Part shown: piece by piece, positions 10,120 to 19,600 of the stretch
How positions within the stretch are numbered: the first letter of the stretch is position 1
Layout: the number at the start of each line of letters is the position of its first letter
DNA from: Conchocele bisecta
Lineage: Eukaryota > Mollusca > Bivalvia > Lucinida > Thyasiridae
NCBI GenBank assembly: GCA_029237695.1
Contig: CM055273.1
Span: 60,935,968-60,999,967 of the forward strand
Direction of reading: 5' to 3'
Length of the DNA stretch: 64,000 nucleotides
Notes under the pieces: generated by a model
Database searches by the model: none
Seen by the model: the letters and a program-made list of their open reading frames with translations, nothing else
Told to the model about the DNA's origin: nothing
Position numbers and translations under genes: made by a program

Positions 10120-10938
10120 GAACAGACCTGTTAGACGTGACATTGGTCTCGGCTGCCTCTGCTGCCCTTTCTGACTTGTACGTCTACTGAACTGACCTGT
10201 TAGACGTCTCCTTGGTCTCGGCTGCCTTCTGCTTGTACGTCTGCTGAACTGACCTGTTAGACGTGTCCTTGGTCTCGGCTGCCTTCTGCTTGTATGTCTA
10301 CTGAACTGACCTGTTAGACATGCCCATGGTCTCGGCTGCCTTCTGCTTGTACGTCTACTGAACTGACCTGTTAGACATGCCCATGGTCTCGGCTGCCTTC
10401 TGCTTGTACGTCTACTGAACTGACCTGTTAGACATGCCCATGGTCTCGGCTGCCTTCTGCTTGTACGTCTGCTGAACTGACCTGTTAGACATGCCCATGG
10501 TCTCGGCTGCCTTCTGCTTGTACGTCTATTGAACTGACCTGTGACACATGCCCTTGGTCTCGGCTGCCTTCTGCTTGTACGTCTGCTGAACTGACCTGTT
10601 AGACGTGCCCTTGGTCTCGGCTGCCTTCTGCTTGTACGTCTACTGAACTGACCTGTGACACATGCCCTTGGTCTCGGCTGCCTTCTGCTTGTACGTCTGC
10701 TGAACTGACCTGTTAGACGTGCCCTTGGTCTCGGCTGCCTTCTGCTTGTACGTCTGCTGAACTGACCTGTTAGACATGCCCTTGGTCTCGGCTGCCTTCT
10801 GCTTGTATGTCTACTGAACTGACCTGTTAGACATGCCCATGGTCTCGGCTGCCTTCTGCTTGTATGTCTGCTGAACTGACCTGTTAGACGTGCCCTTGGT
10901 CTCGGCTGCCTTCTGCTTGTACGTCTGCTTCTTGTTGG
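10120..10938. repeat. 57-bp minisatellite copying the 3' end of MADD exon k and its donor site
   Basis: The marker GAACTGACCTG recurs at 10189, 10246, 10303, 10360, 10417, 10474, 10531, 10588, 10645, 10702, 10759, 10816 and 10873, exactly 57 bp apart, plus one degenerate copy at about 10120. On the minus strand each unit reads QTYKQKAAETKGTSNRSVQ and contains AACAG/GTCAGT, the donor used by exon k. The first codon of a unit is CAG in some copies and TAG in others. Two copies (10531, 10645) carry CAC instead of AAC before the donor. Homogeneity is high, suggesting recent expansion. Confidence 0.95.
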
Positions 10939-10986
10939 TCGCGTGTTTCACCAGGCCTGACTTCTCCACCAGGGCTTTCCTGTTGC
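10881..10986 (-). CDS. MADD: MADD exon k, ending inside a 57-bp tandem repeat
   Basis: 106 bp: two bases, 34 codons, two bases. Reads (G)NRKALVEKSGLVKHATNKK then QTYKQKAAETKGTSN. Vertebrate MADD has GNRRALVDQKSSVIKHS here and NSSENQQ at the junction, which this exon rebuilds: AG plus T of exon l makes Ser before ENQQFLK. The acceptor is TTGTCTCTAG and the donor AACAG/GTCAGT. The last 15 codons are the first unit of the minisatellite that fills the intron behind it. A second identical donor at 10824 would lengthen the exon by exactly 57 bp (19 codons) and stay open. Any later donor lies behind an in-frame TAG. Confidence 0.9.
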
Positions 10987-11019
10987 CTAGAGACAACAAT
11001 GTAGCAACATTCACATGTG

Positions 11020-11738
11020 TCGTCTGCTGTTTATTTTCTATTTTCCATTTTTATCATCAAAAACATGCTTTAAAGGTACATGCCCACGCAGTAGGCACAA
11101 ACTGTTATTTATAGGAATTAAAAAAGTGTATAATTGTGTCACTATTCCACCAGTTCTAAAAATTACAAGTGCCCGCTATACAGATATAATCAATTAGTAA
11201 TATTTATTTTACTGATAGTGACGCGCGGTGGTATCAGGCTATTTTCATATGCAAATGAGGCATGATAGTTTTTAATTATTTATACTAATTAAATGTGTCA
11301 CCTGAAAAAATTATATTTTCTACAGTTTATCAAGTATGATCATTGCACATCCAAAAATACAGAGAATAAATAGTAATGTCCGTTAACATTTTAAGGAAAC
11401 ACAGTTATCGCTTCTGATATCAGTGTGTAAATTTACGGCTAATATAAAATGTATAATAATGCCAATCAATATGTGGAATAACGGTGAATGAATGTTTATT
11501 TTGCCAGAAAATGTGTCAGATGATGTCTGTAAGTAAGTAATATTTTGTGCCTACTGAGCGGGCATGTACCTTAACAGCACTTTAGAATAATTTACAACAT
11601 GCTTTGACAGCACTTTAGAATCATTTTCATTGGAAATGATTCTGAAGTGCTGTCAAACCATGTTTTTATTGAGAAATAAGGCAAGATATAAAGGCAACAG
11701 CAGACGACAATTGTTGTTAGTAGCGGTCTAAGGGCTAA
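11020..11738. mobile_element. M1 MITE split by a TTAA element
   Basis: Left piece 11020-11073 has GTCGTCTGCTGTTTATTTTC to ACATGCTT; right piece 11571-11738 resumes AACAGCACTTTAGAAT and ends GCGGTCTAAGGGCTAA. The break falls inside the M1 palindrome at a TTAA. Confidence 0.85.
11070..11574. mobile_element. TTAA element T1, copy a (about 505 bp)
   Basis: Inverted ends AGGTACATGCCCACGCAG and CTGAGCGGGCATGTACC extended by TAGGCACAAA, flanked by TTAA on both sides. AT-rich interior without coding frame. Copies b 23656-24166 and c 57925-58651. TTAA duplication suggests a piggyBac-type non-autonomous element. Confidence 0.88.
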
Positions 11739-12505
11739 TCTGTTTGATACATTACAATCTCTAAACCGAACACATAGAAAACAAGAAAATATGACACAAA
11801 TATGTCAGCACACAAGTGCCCCCCTGTGGCTCCTCTGGCAAAGTTTTTAATGAGATTGACAGACAAACACACAGTCCAAACAATGAATGCTTCCCAGCTC
11901 TACTGAGACTGGGGGCATAAAAAATACAGTGTACAGTGAAATCGCGATGATTCGAAAGCCCACGGGCATGCACATTTTTTTGGCATCGCATTTTGCAATT
12001 TTGGTATATTTGTCAACTACTGTACCCGTCGGATTTAGGAAATAACGAACACAATAGAGTGTATCCATGTTTTAGATGATTATAGTATTTATTCGCAGAT
12101 TAAAGCTATCAATGACATGTGAAATTAACTAAACTACATGTATTTACAAAACTGTCTTTATTTCAATTGTTATCAAAGGAGAAAATATGCAGTATTTACT
12201 ATAAATAGCGGTGCACATAATTAATGTCGCAGGTGGTTGTGACGTCAGTCGAAACATCGGTGTATGGGCCCAGCTTAAATGATGTTGTTATACAGCGTCA
12301 ATAAAAAAAAGGAATCACGAATCGCAAAATGTTGCGACACAACAAAAGCTGCTCAACGTAGTTTTTGACCAGTGTAAACGCTGATCAACCTGAAGACCCT
12401 CATGCAACTTGATAATGATTTACTATGGTACTATATGCATCATGAATAGCTGTCGAGGACAAACATTTCAGGTCCTGAACTGAATGTGCAGGCCGATTTA
12501 ATGCT
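11739..12505. other. Intron sequence, nothing recognised
   Basis: No convincing exon or repeat copy; a short TCTAAACCGAACAC at 11760 resembles a D1 fragment. Confidence 0.45.
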
Positions 12506-12516
12506 GCACTGATCAG

Positions 12517-12699
12517 TTTGTTTGTTTGTTTATTGGTGTTTAACGGCCTATCAACAGCTAAGGTCATGTAAGGCCGGGCAAACGGGTTCGATCCCGTTTT
12601 AACCTGCTGCATTGGGGGGAAAATTCCAAAATCAGAACTGAATATTTACATCGAGAAACAATATATTCAGCCCTGAAATTAGAATAACCTGACCTGGTG
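12517..12699 (+). mobile_element. 3'-truncated S2 SINE with 11-bp target duplication
   Basis: TTTGTTTGTTTGTTTATTGG, box-B-like GGGTTCGATCCCG, then CAGCCCTGAAATTAG and a stop at ACCTGACCTGGTG. Flanked by GCACTGATCAG at 12506-12516 and 12700-12710. Confidence 0.9.
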
Positions 12700-13084
12700 G
12701 CACTGATCAGAAATTCGGTAGAGAAAATCCTTTTTCTCACAATCAGTCACCTATGCGTAACTAGGAAGTGCGGTATTTCGCAGACAGGTAGAGCGCGGCT
12801 TGGCCTTTGATCATTATAAGTCGGACGCGGAGGTGTCAAAATTAGCCAAACACAAACTTCGACATAAATTTCAAGTCATCGTATAGAAAATAGCGAGAAT
12901 GTGTCCGCAGGACTTGAAAAATGTTTTGAGGGATCGCAGTTTTCGAGGAGTCATTGCAAGTAAAATACATTAAACATATAGGAAAAATTATCGGGACTGA
13001 CACACTATTTCGAGTGAGGCCGGAATTACGAGCCATTACGAGCCATCGCATTTTGAGCTGTATTTGATTTTCCTGGCTTTGGTA

Positions 13085-13335
13085 CAAAACCATCCAGAAC
13101 CTCTCTACACCAGACACCCTGAGGATCTCCCAGGGTGCCGGTTTAGAGAGGTTTTAATATATTTTGATTTTATTTTTTTACTGGTTTTTCTCACATGATA
13201 ATGCTGTTTTCTGCTTAAAAAGCAAATATGCATGGGAGTGCCCTCATACGTGCCTTGCAGTGGAATATCTCTAAACCGAACACTGTCTGGCAATCTCCCG
13301 GGATGTCCGGTTTAGAGAGGTTCCACTGCAATAAA
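13085..13335. mobile_element. D1 Tigger/mariner-like terminal-repeat element
   Basis: AACCTCTCTACACCAGACAC, CCGGTTTAGAGAGGTT, then CAGTGGAATATCTCTAAACC and CCGGTTTAGAGAGGTTCCAC followed by TGCA. Two inverted TIR pairs in a row. Related stretches: 5177-5212, 40125-40165, 40864-40925, 41949-42022. CAGTGGAACCTCT ends resemble pogo/Tigger TIRs (inference). Confidence 0.65.
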
Positions 13336-13484
13336 CATAATTTAATAACCAAATATAATTATTAGAGAAGAATTCACATAGTTTTCTTAAAGCTTGTTTT
13401 CTGATCCACAAACTGATGTTTTCGTAGATAGAAAATGGGTATTGTTCCTTTACACAACTTACTCTTGAACAAATCATTACTCAC

Positions 13485-13550
13485 CTAATGGAGCGAATGG
13501 CTTTGGTGCAGGTTTCTGTCCGGGCATCGGGCTGTTGCCTTTTGGGCCAC
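13485..13550 (-). CDS. MADD: MADD exon j (small Pro/Lys exon)
   Basis: 66 bp: two bases, 21 codons and one base. Translation GPKGNSPMPGQKPAPKPFAP then L. The acceptor is CTAACCTCAG and the donor G/GTGAGT. Splicing to exon k makes Gly followed by NRKALVEKSG, matching the vertebrate GNRRALVDQKS step, which supports both ends. Too small to be recognised alone. Confidence 0.85.
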   Translation of the reverse strand: MAQKATARCPDRNLHQSHSLH

Positions 13551-13609
13551 CTGAGGTTAGAGTTCATAATTAGATTGACTTTATGGGTATATTTATGTTT
13601 GTTGTTTCT

Positions 13610-13744
13610 GAACTTTCTCAATGAAAGTATATGTTGTGACCACTAATTTGAACCATCACAACATATACTTCTAAACACCTATAAAGAAAATATTTAGGAT
13701 GTTCCACAAACGAAACGGCGTATCCTTAGCATGAAATGGGTTAA
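13610..13744. mobile_element. M3 MITE fragment (copy b)
   Basis: AAGTATATGTTGTGACCACT, ACAACATATACTTCT and the end GCATGAAATGGGTTAA; left end missing. Confidence 0.7.
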
Positions 13745-14370
13745 GGAATGGAATTTTACATTGTTCTACATGATCGCATACAGTTTGGGATTAGATGAAT
13801 AGTGGAATATACGTATTCAGCAGCGAAATAACAACATTATATCCTTCCAGCGAAGTACTCCAAAGTGAACTCAAAATCAAGAGATTTGATTGGCTGTGCC
13901 TGAGCAAAGCTCAGCTCAAGTGCTTTGATTGGCTGTACCTGAGTAAAGCTCAGCCTCAACAAATATTATCGCAACAAACATTGCAATTATTCTGAACATA
14001 AAATTTGAGAAAATGCTTGCACAGACCCAGGCTAACTGAGACATTTGGATGTGATCAATACTTTTTTCACAAGTTTGTAAAGATTCCAAATCTTATGTGT
14101 GTTGCACACGTTACAAGATTTTCACCGACATGTGCTGTAAAGTCTTTGTGAATATTATACAACATTACAAGTAAGTTGAAACCTGTATTATTTACCATTT
14201 TGGTTTAAATAGAAGAAGAAAATCAAAGATGTGAAACTGGTAATTTATTCAGACTTGCATAAAAGACATTACAAACAAAAGAACCAATATTGGCCTGGGT
14301 AATTGACAATTTGGCAATTTGGAAATGCAGCTGTCCTGTGTAAATGTGAATGTGTTTCCAGGCTCAGAAA
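13745..14370. other. Intron with a short direct duplication
   Basis: GATTTGATTGGCTGTGCCTG at 13882 and CTTTGATTGGCTGTACCTGA at 13922 with AGCAAAGCTCAGC are a 40-bp tandem pair. The rest is unrecognised. Confidence 0.55.
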
Positions 14371-14379
14371 AACAGATCT

Positions 14380-14740
14380 TACAATAATTCCAGCACAAAA
14401 ATATATACACAATTCCCTAACATTTGATTGGCCCATAGCAAGTCTCTGTCCAAAATTTATATCCCAGTAAACTCCCACGCCGAACTACTTTCCGTAACCG
14501 TGAGGCGCAGTTAAAATAATTCTTAAGAAAACGGAAAATAAACACATTTTCTTGATGAATTTATTTATTATTTATTATTAAGGAATGAATGGCCTTTTTG
14601 TTGAATTTATCGGGGATATAAACTTGGAAAAGTCGCGGGAATACTGGACGAGGCCTTCCGGCCTTCGTCCAGTATTCCCGCGACTTTTCCAAGTTTATAC
14701 CCCGATAAATTCTACAAAAAGGCCATTCATTCCTATAATG
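14380..14740. mobile_element. Long-palindrome element, copy a
   Basis: Front part has ATAATTCCAGCACAAAAAT and AGTAAACTCCCACGCCGAAC; 14584-14740 is a near-perfect hairpin with arms of about 75 bp containing GGAATGAATGGCCTTTTTG and ACTGGACGAGGCCTTCCGG. Copy b at 25330-25695 has the same two parts and a matching TGCTGGAATTATAAG right end of the front part. Confidence 0.85.
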
Positions 14741-14859
14741 AGTGCAACCAGTGTAGCCTCAGATCAACATGTGCTTTCGTGCAGTCTGATCGGGGCCAAC
14801 GCCGTTCGGTATTCAGACTAAACAGTAGAAGCCTTATTGTCAACAGCAAAACAATTATT

Positions 14860-16566
14860 TTAACCCTTAGTATGTGGAAAACAAAAATTGTCGTCTGCTG
14901 TTGTTTCATATTTTGACTTCTTTCTCAATAAAAATATAGTGTAGCAGTACTTTAGAATAATTTTAATTAGAGAAATGATTCTAAAATGCTGCCACACTAT
15001 GTTTTTGTTGAGAAAATGGAAAGTAAACAAGAGGCCCAAATGGGCATGTATCGCTCACCTAAAAGCCTCCATAGTGGTCATCTTGATTTCACAAAGACTC
15101 TTCACATACAACTTCAAATGTTCCACAGAATTTGTTGGTACCTTCTGATCTAACATATATTGCGAATGTGCATGTGATTTACTGCTATACCTTCGATTTG
15201 ATATATAAAATGACCATATTCGGTCAAAAATAAAATTTGACCCCTATTTGACCCCTCGGGCCATGACCATTTTTTAACCCAGAGGCCACCATATGAACAA
15301 ATCTGAATCAGCGTTAACTATCCATCATTCATACAAAGTTTCGTCGAAATCGGCCTGGCGGTTTGTGAGAAGAAGATTTTTTGAACAATTTGACCTACTT
15401 TTCAACGGCGGACATCTTGGATTTGGTGATGACCTCCATTTTAACGAAAATGGACAGGCTTCACCCACAGACCATTACAGTTAAGTTTGGCCAATATCGG
15501 CCAAACAGTTCACAATAAGAATACGTTTGAAATCTTTAGTAAAAGAACAACTTTTTTACCTTTCGGTGGCCATCTTGGATGACAAAATCATCTGATTTAG
15601 ACAAAAAATGCTCCAGAGTGATAGACCAGTCGATACCTTCGATTTGATATATTATATAACCATATTCGGGCAAAAATATAATTTGACCCCTAGTTAACCC
15701 CTCGGGCCACGCCCATTTTTGATCCAGGGGCCACCATATGAACAAATCTAAAACAGCGTTAACTATCAATCATTCACACCAAGTTTCGTCGAAATCGAAA
15801 CCCTGGCCCGGAGGTTTGTGAGAAGATTTTTTTTTGACTTTTTTTTTGACAATTTGACCTACTTTTCAACGGCGGACATCTTGTATTTGGTGATGACCTC
15901 CATTTTAACAAAAATGGACAGGCTTCACCCACAGACCATTACAGTTAAGTTTGGCCAATATCGGCCAAGGAGTTCACAAGAAGAATACGTTTGAAATCTT
16001 TAGTAAAATAACAACTTTTTTACCTTTCGGTGGCCATCTTGGGTGACAAAATCATCTGATTTAGACACAAAATGGTCCAGAGTGATCGACTAGTCGATAC
16101 CTTCGATTTGATATATTATATGACCATATTCGGGCAAAAATATAATTTGACCCCTAGTTGACCCCTCGGGCCATGCCCATTTTTGACCCAGGGGCTACCA
16201 TATGAACAAATCTGAAACAGCGCTAACTATCGATCATTCATACCCAGTATCGTCGAAATCGGCCTGGCGGTTCGTGAGAAGAAGATTTTTTAAGAATTTG
16301 ACCTACTTTTCCATGGCGGCCATCTTGGATTGTCGATGACCTCCATTTTAATAAATCTGAAATGACATCACCCATATATCATCCCTGTGAAGTTTGACCA
16401 ATATCGGCTCAGCAGTTCGGGAGAAGAAGATGATTGAAAATGTTCACGGACGGACGGACGACGGACGACGGACACTTTGCCATAACAATAGCTCACATGA
16501 GCTTTGCTCAGGTGAGCTAAAAATAATCAGCAGACGACAAAATTGAATTTGGATTGTAAGTGTTAA
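14860..16566. mobile_element. M1 MITE split by element H2a
   Basis: TTAACCCTTAGTATGTGG at the left, centre hairpin, then GGAAAGTAAA at 15027; resumes after 16519 with AAAATAATCAGCAGACGACA and ends GTGTTAA. Comparison with the unbroken copy at 22269-22456 (GGAAAACAAAAAAATAAACA then GCAGACGAC) shows where the insertion sits. Confidence 0.82.
15028..16519 (+). mobile_element. CAAGAGG element H2, copy a (about 1.49 kb)
   Basis: Starts CAAGAGGCCCAAATGGGC followed by TCGCTCACCT; ends with a strong hairpin AGCTCACATGAGC / GCTCAGGTGAGCT and then AAAAAT. Inside are about three diverged ~450-bp units with CGGCCATCTTGGATG, CCTTCGATTTGATATA, CCCCTCGGGCCA and AGTTTCGTCGAAATCGGCC. ACGGACGGACGGACGACGG precedes the hairpin. 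A second copy is at 54564-56015. The 5' palindrome GGCCCAAATGGGC and the 3' hairpin argue for a rolling-circle or hairpin-end element (inference). Confidence 0.8.
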
Positions 16567-16813
16567 TTCAACACTGTGACCGTGCACGAAGATCTACAAT
16601 TACTACAAATGCTGCCCTTTTTAGTTTATTGAAGCAACGTGTGGAAATGAATCACTAGAAATGTCAGTCCATGCGTAAATTTCCTACTACAGAAATGCCC
16701 TTGAGGATAAGACATGTACGACTAATTTTTTATATGTCTTCGAAATTTTAAGCATGTCGAGCCTACATGTCGAGCATTGTCAGTGGTAAAAAAACTTAAA
16801 TGAAGATTTTGGA

Positions 16814-16960
16814 TTAACCCTTTCAGCACCACAGGCCTGTTTAGTGGTATTTGCAAAAAGTGTAGATCCAGATGAACCGGCTCGTGACGAGCCGTCTCAT
16901 CAGGATCTGCACTTTTTGCAAGTAATTTTCATATTTTATAGAACAAAACCACCCCCTTTT
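16814..16960. mobile_element. M2 MITE fragment
   Basis: TTAACCCTTTCAGCACCAC and the hairpin GGCTCGTGACGAGCC; right end lost. Confidence 0.7.
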
Positions 16961-17039
16961 CATAAATGGACTGGAATGGACCCCTAATTTTGTTGGGGGG
17001 GGGGGGCATGGCTCCCTCAATAATTCTGTAATAAAGCAC

Positions 17040-17335
17040 GTTTTCTTATCCTAAAACTTGCTGAGAATGCAAGAAATGGCGTTTCACGCCTCTTAGATTT
17101 CAAACATTTCTGGGGGAGCATGCCCCCGACCCCCCTAGCAATATCAGGCCCTTTGAGTCCTCAAGACTGGGCCCTAAGAACGCAGTAAAATGCGTTTCAC
17201 GCCTTTTAGATATCAAAAGTTTACGGGGAGCATGCCCCCGCAACCCCCTAGCAACATCAGGCCCTTTGGGCCCTCAAGACTGGACCCTGAGAATGCAGAA
17301 AATGACGTTTTACACCTCTTAGATTTCCGCCGCCT
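17040..17335. repeat. About 120-bp tandem repeat, 2.5 units
   Basis: GGCGTTTCACGCCTCTTAGA, GGGGGAGCATGCCCCCG, CAGGCCCTTTGAGTCCTCAA recur at about 17080, 17200 and 17310. Confidence 0.8.
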
Positions 17336-17473
17336 ATGGGAAATAATATGCATGAATATGCTCTGAACATTTTGTCAACATCCGACATTATTTATGGAAA
17401 ATATCCGTACGTTTTGTTAATATTTCTTCTGAAGTAAACCACATTGCTTGTCTGATATGATACACCAACTTAC

Positions 17474-17606
17474 TGAAGAACTCAGACAAAGTACTGCTAG
17501 CGTTGTGTGCGAGGTCCGTCAGATCGTTACTCAGCGACGAGATAATGGACGCCGATGACGCATTGACCGTACGGTCCGCGTGTGATTCTCGGTCTACTGA
17601 TAGTGT
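17474..17606 (-). CDS. MADD: MADD exon i
   Basis: 133 bp, 44 codons plus one base. Reads TLSVDRESHADRTVNASSAS, then IISSLSNDLTDLAHNASSTL and SEFF. The short hydrophobic/serine pattern before and after SLSNDL resembles the MSFASSLYRN / SLSNLTL stretch of vertebrate MADD (weak but ordered similarity). The acceptor is GCATATTTCAG and the donor A/GTAAGT. Phase links to exon j, where A plus GT makes Ser. Confidence 0.88.
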
Positions 17607-17844
17607 CTGAAATATGCAAATAGATAATTAATTTAAATATGAATTAGAAATATCTCAGAAAGTATGGCTTGGTATCAATTACAAGTACGCAGATAACCAG
17701 ATGTATAATTCTCCTTACTTTCTAAGCCCTTATTTCACATATTGCAAGATGTACCACCAATAAGTTACATATTACAAGATTTAGTGACAGGAAATGGAAA
17801 ATCAATATTTGAATGAGAGACTGCATTATAAACCTGGCTAATTA

Positions 17845-17955
17845 TAAGTATGTTATTGTTCACATATTGGATTTTTAAGGAACTAAATGTTACGGTCGCT
17901 AACGCTCCCTCGTATTTAATTCCTTAAAAATCCAGAATGTGAACAGTAACTTTCA
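17845..17955. repeat. Imperfect palindrome
   Basis: TTGTTCACATATTGGATTTT with AAAAATCCAGAATGTGAACA around a GGTCGCTAACGCTCCCTCG loop, overlapping arms of about 40 bp. Confidence 0.7.
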
Positions 17956-18089
17956 ATGGAATAAGAGGTACCCTTTGTTTACCAACATGGATGCTTCGAA
18001 TGACGCAACACAATGTTTTTGAATGACACAAGTGTAATGACGCAACGTAAATAAATGTGCGCATTCTGTAGCATAAATAGAGAATAGTA

Positions 18090-18240
18090 GGTTAGTGCCG
18101 TGAATGGGAAAAAATATCTGGCAAGGCTCAGGAAACGGGATGGGCGAGGCTCTGCCGAGCACATCCCGTTTCCGTGCCGCGCCAGATATTTTTTCCCATT
18201 CACGGCACTAACCTACTATTCTATTTATCCCGTCAACACC
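18090..18240. repeat. Long hairpin with about 60-bp arms
   Basis: GTGCCGTGAATGGGAAAAAA to CGAGGCTC pairs with GAGCACATCCCGTTTCC to TTTTTTCCCATTCACGGCAC. A diverged relative at 42925-43032 has TTAGTGCCGTTGAATAT and ATTCAATGGCACTAAT ends. Confidence 0.85.
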
Positions 18241-18398
18241 TACAAATGGCTGTAAAATGCAAAAATTGTATTGACTGGATATCAAAAATGTTTCACGGCA
18301 CCGTGTTTCACGGCACATACGCACTGTGTTGACGGGATAAAACATTATTTAGGATTAAGGTTATGCTCTACTACATTGCTTCCTGGATATACACCTAC

Positions 18399-18786
18399 CC
18401 TGAACGCCTGGCCGGTTTTGACTGGGTGTAGAGAGTTCATGCTTGACCGTTGACTGATGGACGACGGCAGACTATCCACACTTCCCTGAGACACGCAGCG
18501 TGCCCCGGGGTTCGGGCTGGGTGGTGGAACTCGGGGCATCCGTGGGCTCGACGACCCCAGCTCTCGCGGACTAGGAGGTGCCCGATCTCGAGGGCTGGGC
18601 GGGGCTCTATCTCTGGGGCTGGGCGGTGCCCTATCCTTAGGACTTGGTGGGTTATGATAGCCGGGGTTGGATTGTTTTTCGTAGGCGTCAAAGGCGGAGT
18701 TAACACTCTTCTTCAGTGGTTGGATGGGTGGGCGACTGGGCCTAGCTGGCGGCGAACTACCCGCAGACCCGACACTGTCCGCCCGT
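18399..18786 (-). CDS. MADD: MADD exon h (proline-rich linker with PPSPRDRA repeats)
   Basis: 388 bp, the longest exon here: one base plus 129 codons, ending phase 0. It opens RADSVGSAGSSPPARPSRPP, then VNSAFDAYEKQSNPGYHN and an octapeptide repeat PPSPRDRA present about 3.5 times (24-bp DNA repeat at roughly 18562-18650). It closes QGSVDSLPSSISQRSSMNSL and TGQAFR. The acceptor is GTGATATTTCAG and the donor AGG/GTAGGT. It is disordered by composition; the repeated SPR/SPK steps are proline-directed phosphorylation sites and possible SH3 ligands (inference). Vertebrate MADD has a serine-rich disordered linker in the same place. A plus-strand open frame covering this exon is a shadow. Confidence 0.9.
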
Positions 18787-18914
18787 CTGAAATATCACAA
18801 TACATGTACACTGGCTGGCAGACAGAATCTTCAGATGCATGGGATGTTGGCAGACAAAAGGCTTTATGTTTTTAACGTGCCCACTTGTTATGTGGACAGT
18901 GCTATATAGTCGGT

Positions 18915-18985
18915 ACATTGGTGATTGTACGTACACGTATGTGTACGTACGTACATACGTACGTACGTACGTACGTACGCGAGTC
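18915..18985. repeat. ACGT microsatellite
   Basis: Run of ACGT/ACAT/TCGT tetramers, self-complementary and so able to form cruciforms. It sits at the GGACG-repeat end of a reversed H3-type element (19000-19065 contains GGCCGCGGCCATCTAG). Confidence 0.85.
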
Positions 18986-19189
18986 CGGGTTAAAGTTTTT
19001 GGTTCTAGTTTGTCTGTATACTATCAAAGCCTCAGTGGGCGAAACATGTAGGCCGCGGCCATCTAGTGCTTAATGGCGTTTAGAGTCCTGTCTACAGCTA
19101 TGGTCAATTTAGGCCGGGTTAAATGGTATGAGGGGGGGTAATAAAACTATGTATTCAGTCCTGAATATGCATATGCAGCCTATGCTCAA

Positions 19190-19447
19190 TAAATTTAAAT
19201 CCATCAATTAAAATTTCCAGACGATCCTAAATTCGCACTTGCGAACATTTTAGTCGTACAAAGTTTAGTGAACGGGCCCCTGTTGTGTTGTGGTTGAATG
19301 TATTGTGTGTTTATTTGAAATGTATGTTTTTGTCGTGCTACCAAATACCCATGTCTAGCCAATTTGAAGAAAGCAATGAGGATTATTGAATCGAAGAAAT
19401 AGTTCCCAGGACTAGAGAAGAGCTTTAACTTTGCAATTCTGAATTGA
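19190..19447. other. Intron sequence, nothing recognised
   Basis: No recognised repeat or exon. Confidence 0.45.
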
Positions 19448-19600
19448 ATTTTGTCCGCTGTTTATTTTCCATGTTTGCTGGTGAAAACATGTTTTGACAG
19501 TGCACAAGAATCATCTTGAATCCAATGAAGATGATTCTCATGCGCTGTCAAACATTTTTGCTCAGGAATTGGACAAAGGAAAAGTAACAGCAGACGACAG
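19448..19600. mobile_element. M1 MITE copy d (diverged)
   Basis: GTCCGCTGTTTATTTTCCAT, GACAGTGCACAAGAATCATC with its mirror, and AACAGCAGACGACAG. Confidence 0.8.

Noticed and set aside
10120..10938. CRISPR-like regular spacing
   Set aside because: Units are contiguous 57-bp copies with no unique spacers, in an animal gene intron; it is a minisatellite derived from the exon.
18450..18875. Plus-strand 141-codon frame
   Set aside because: Shadow of MADD exon h, which has better splice signals and family fit on the minus strand.
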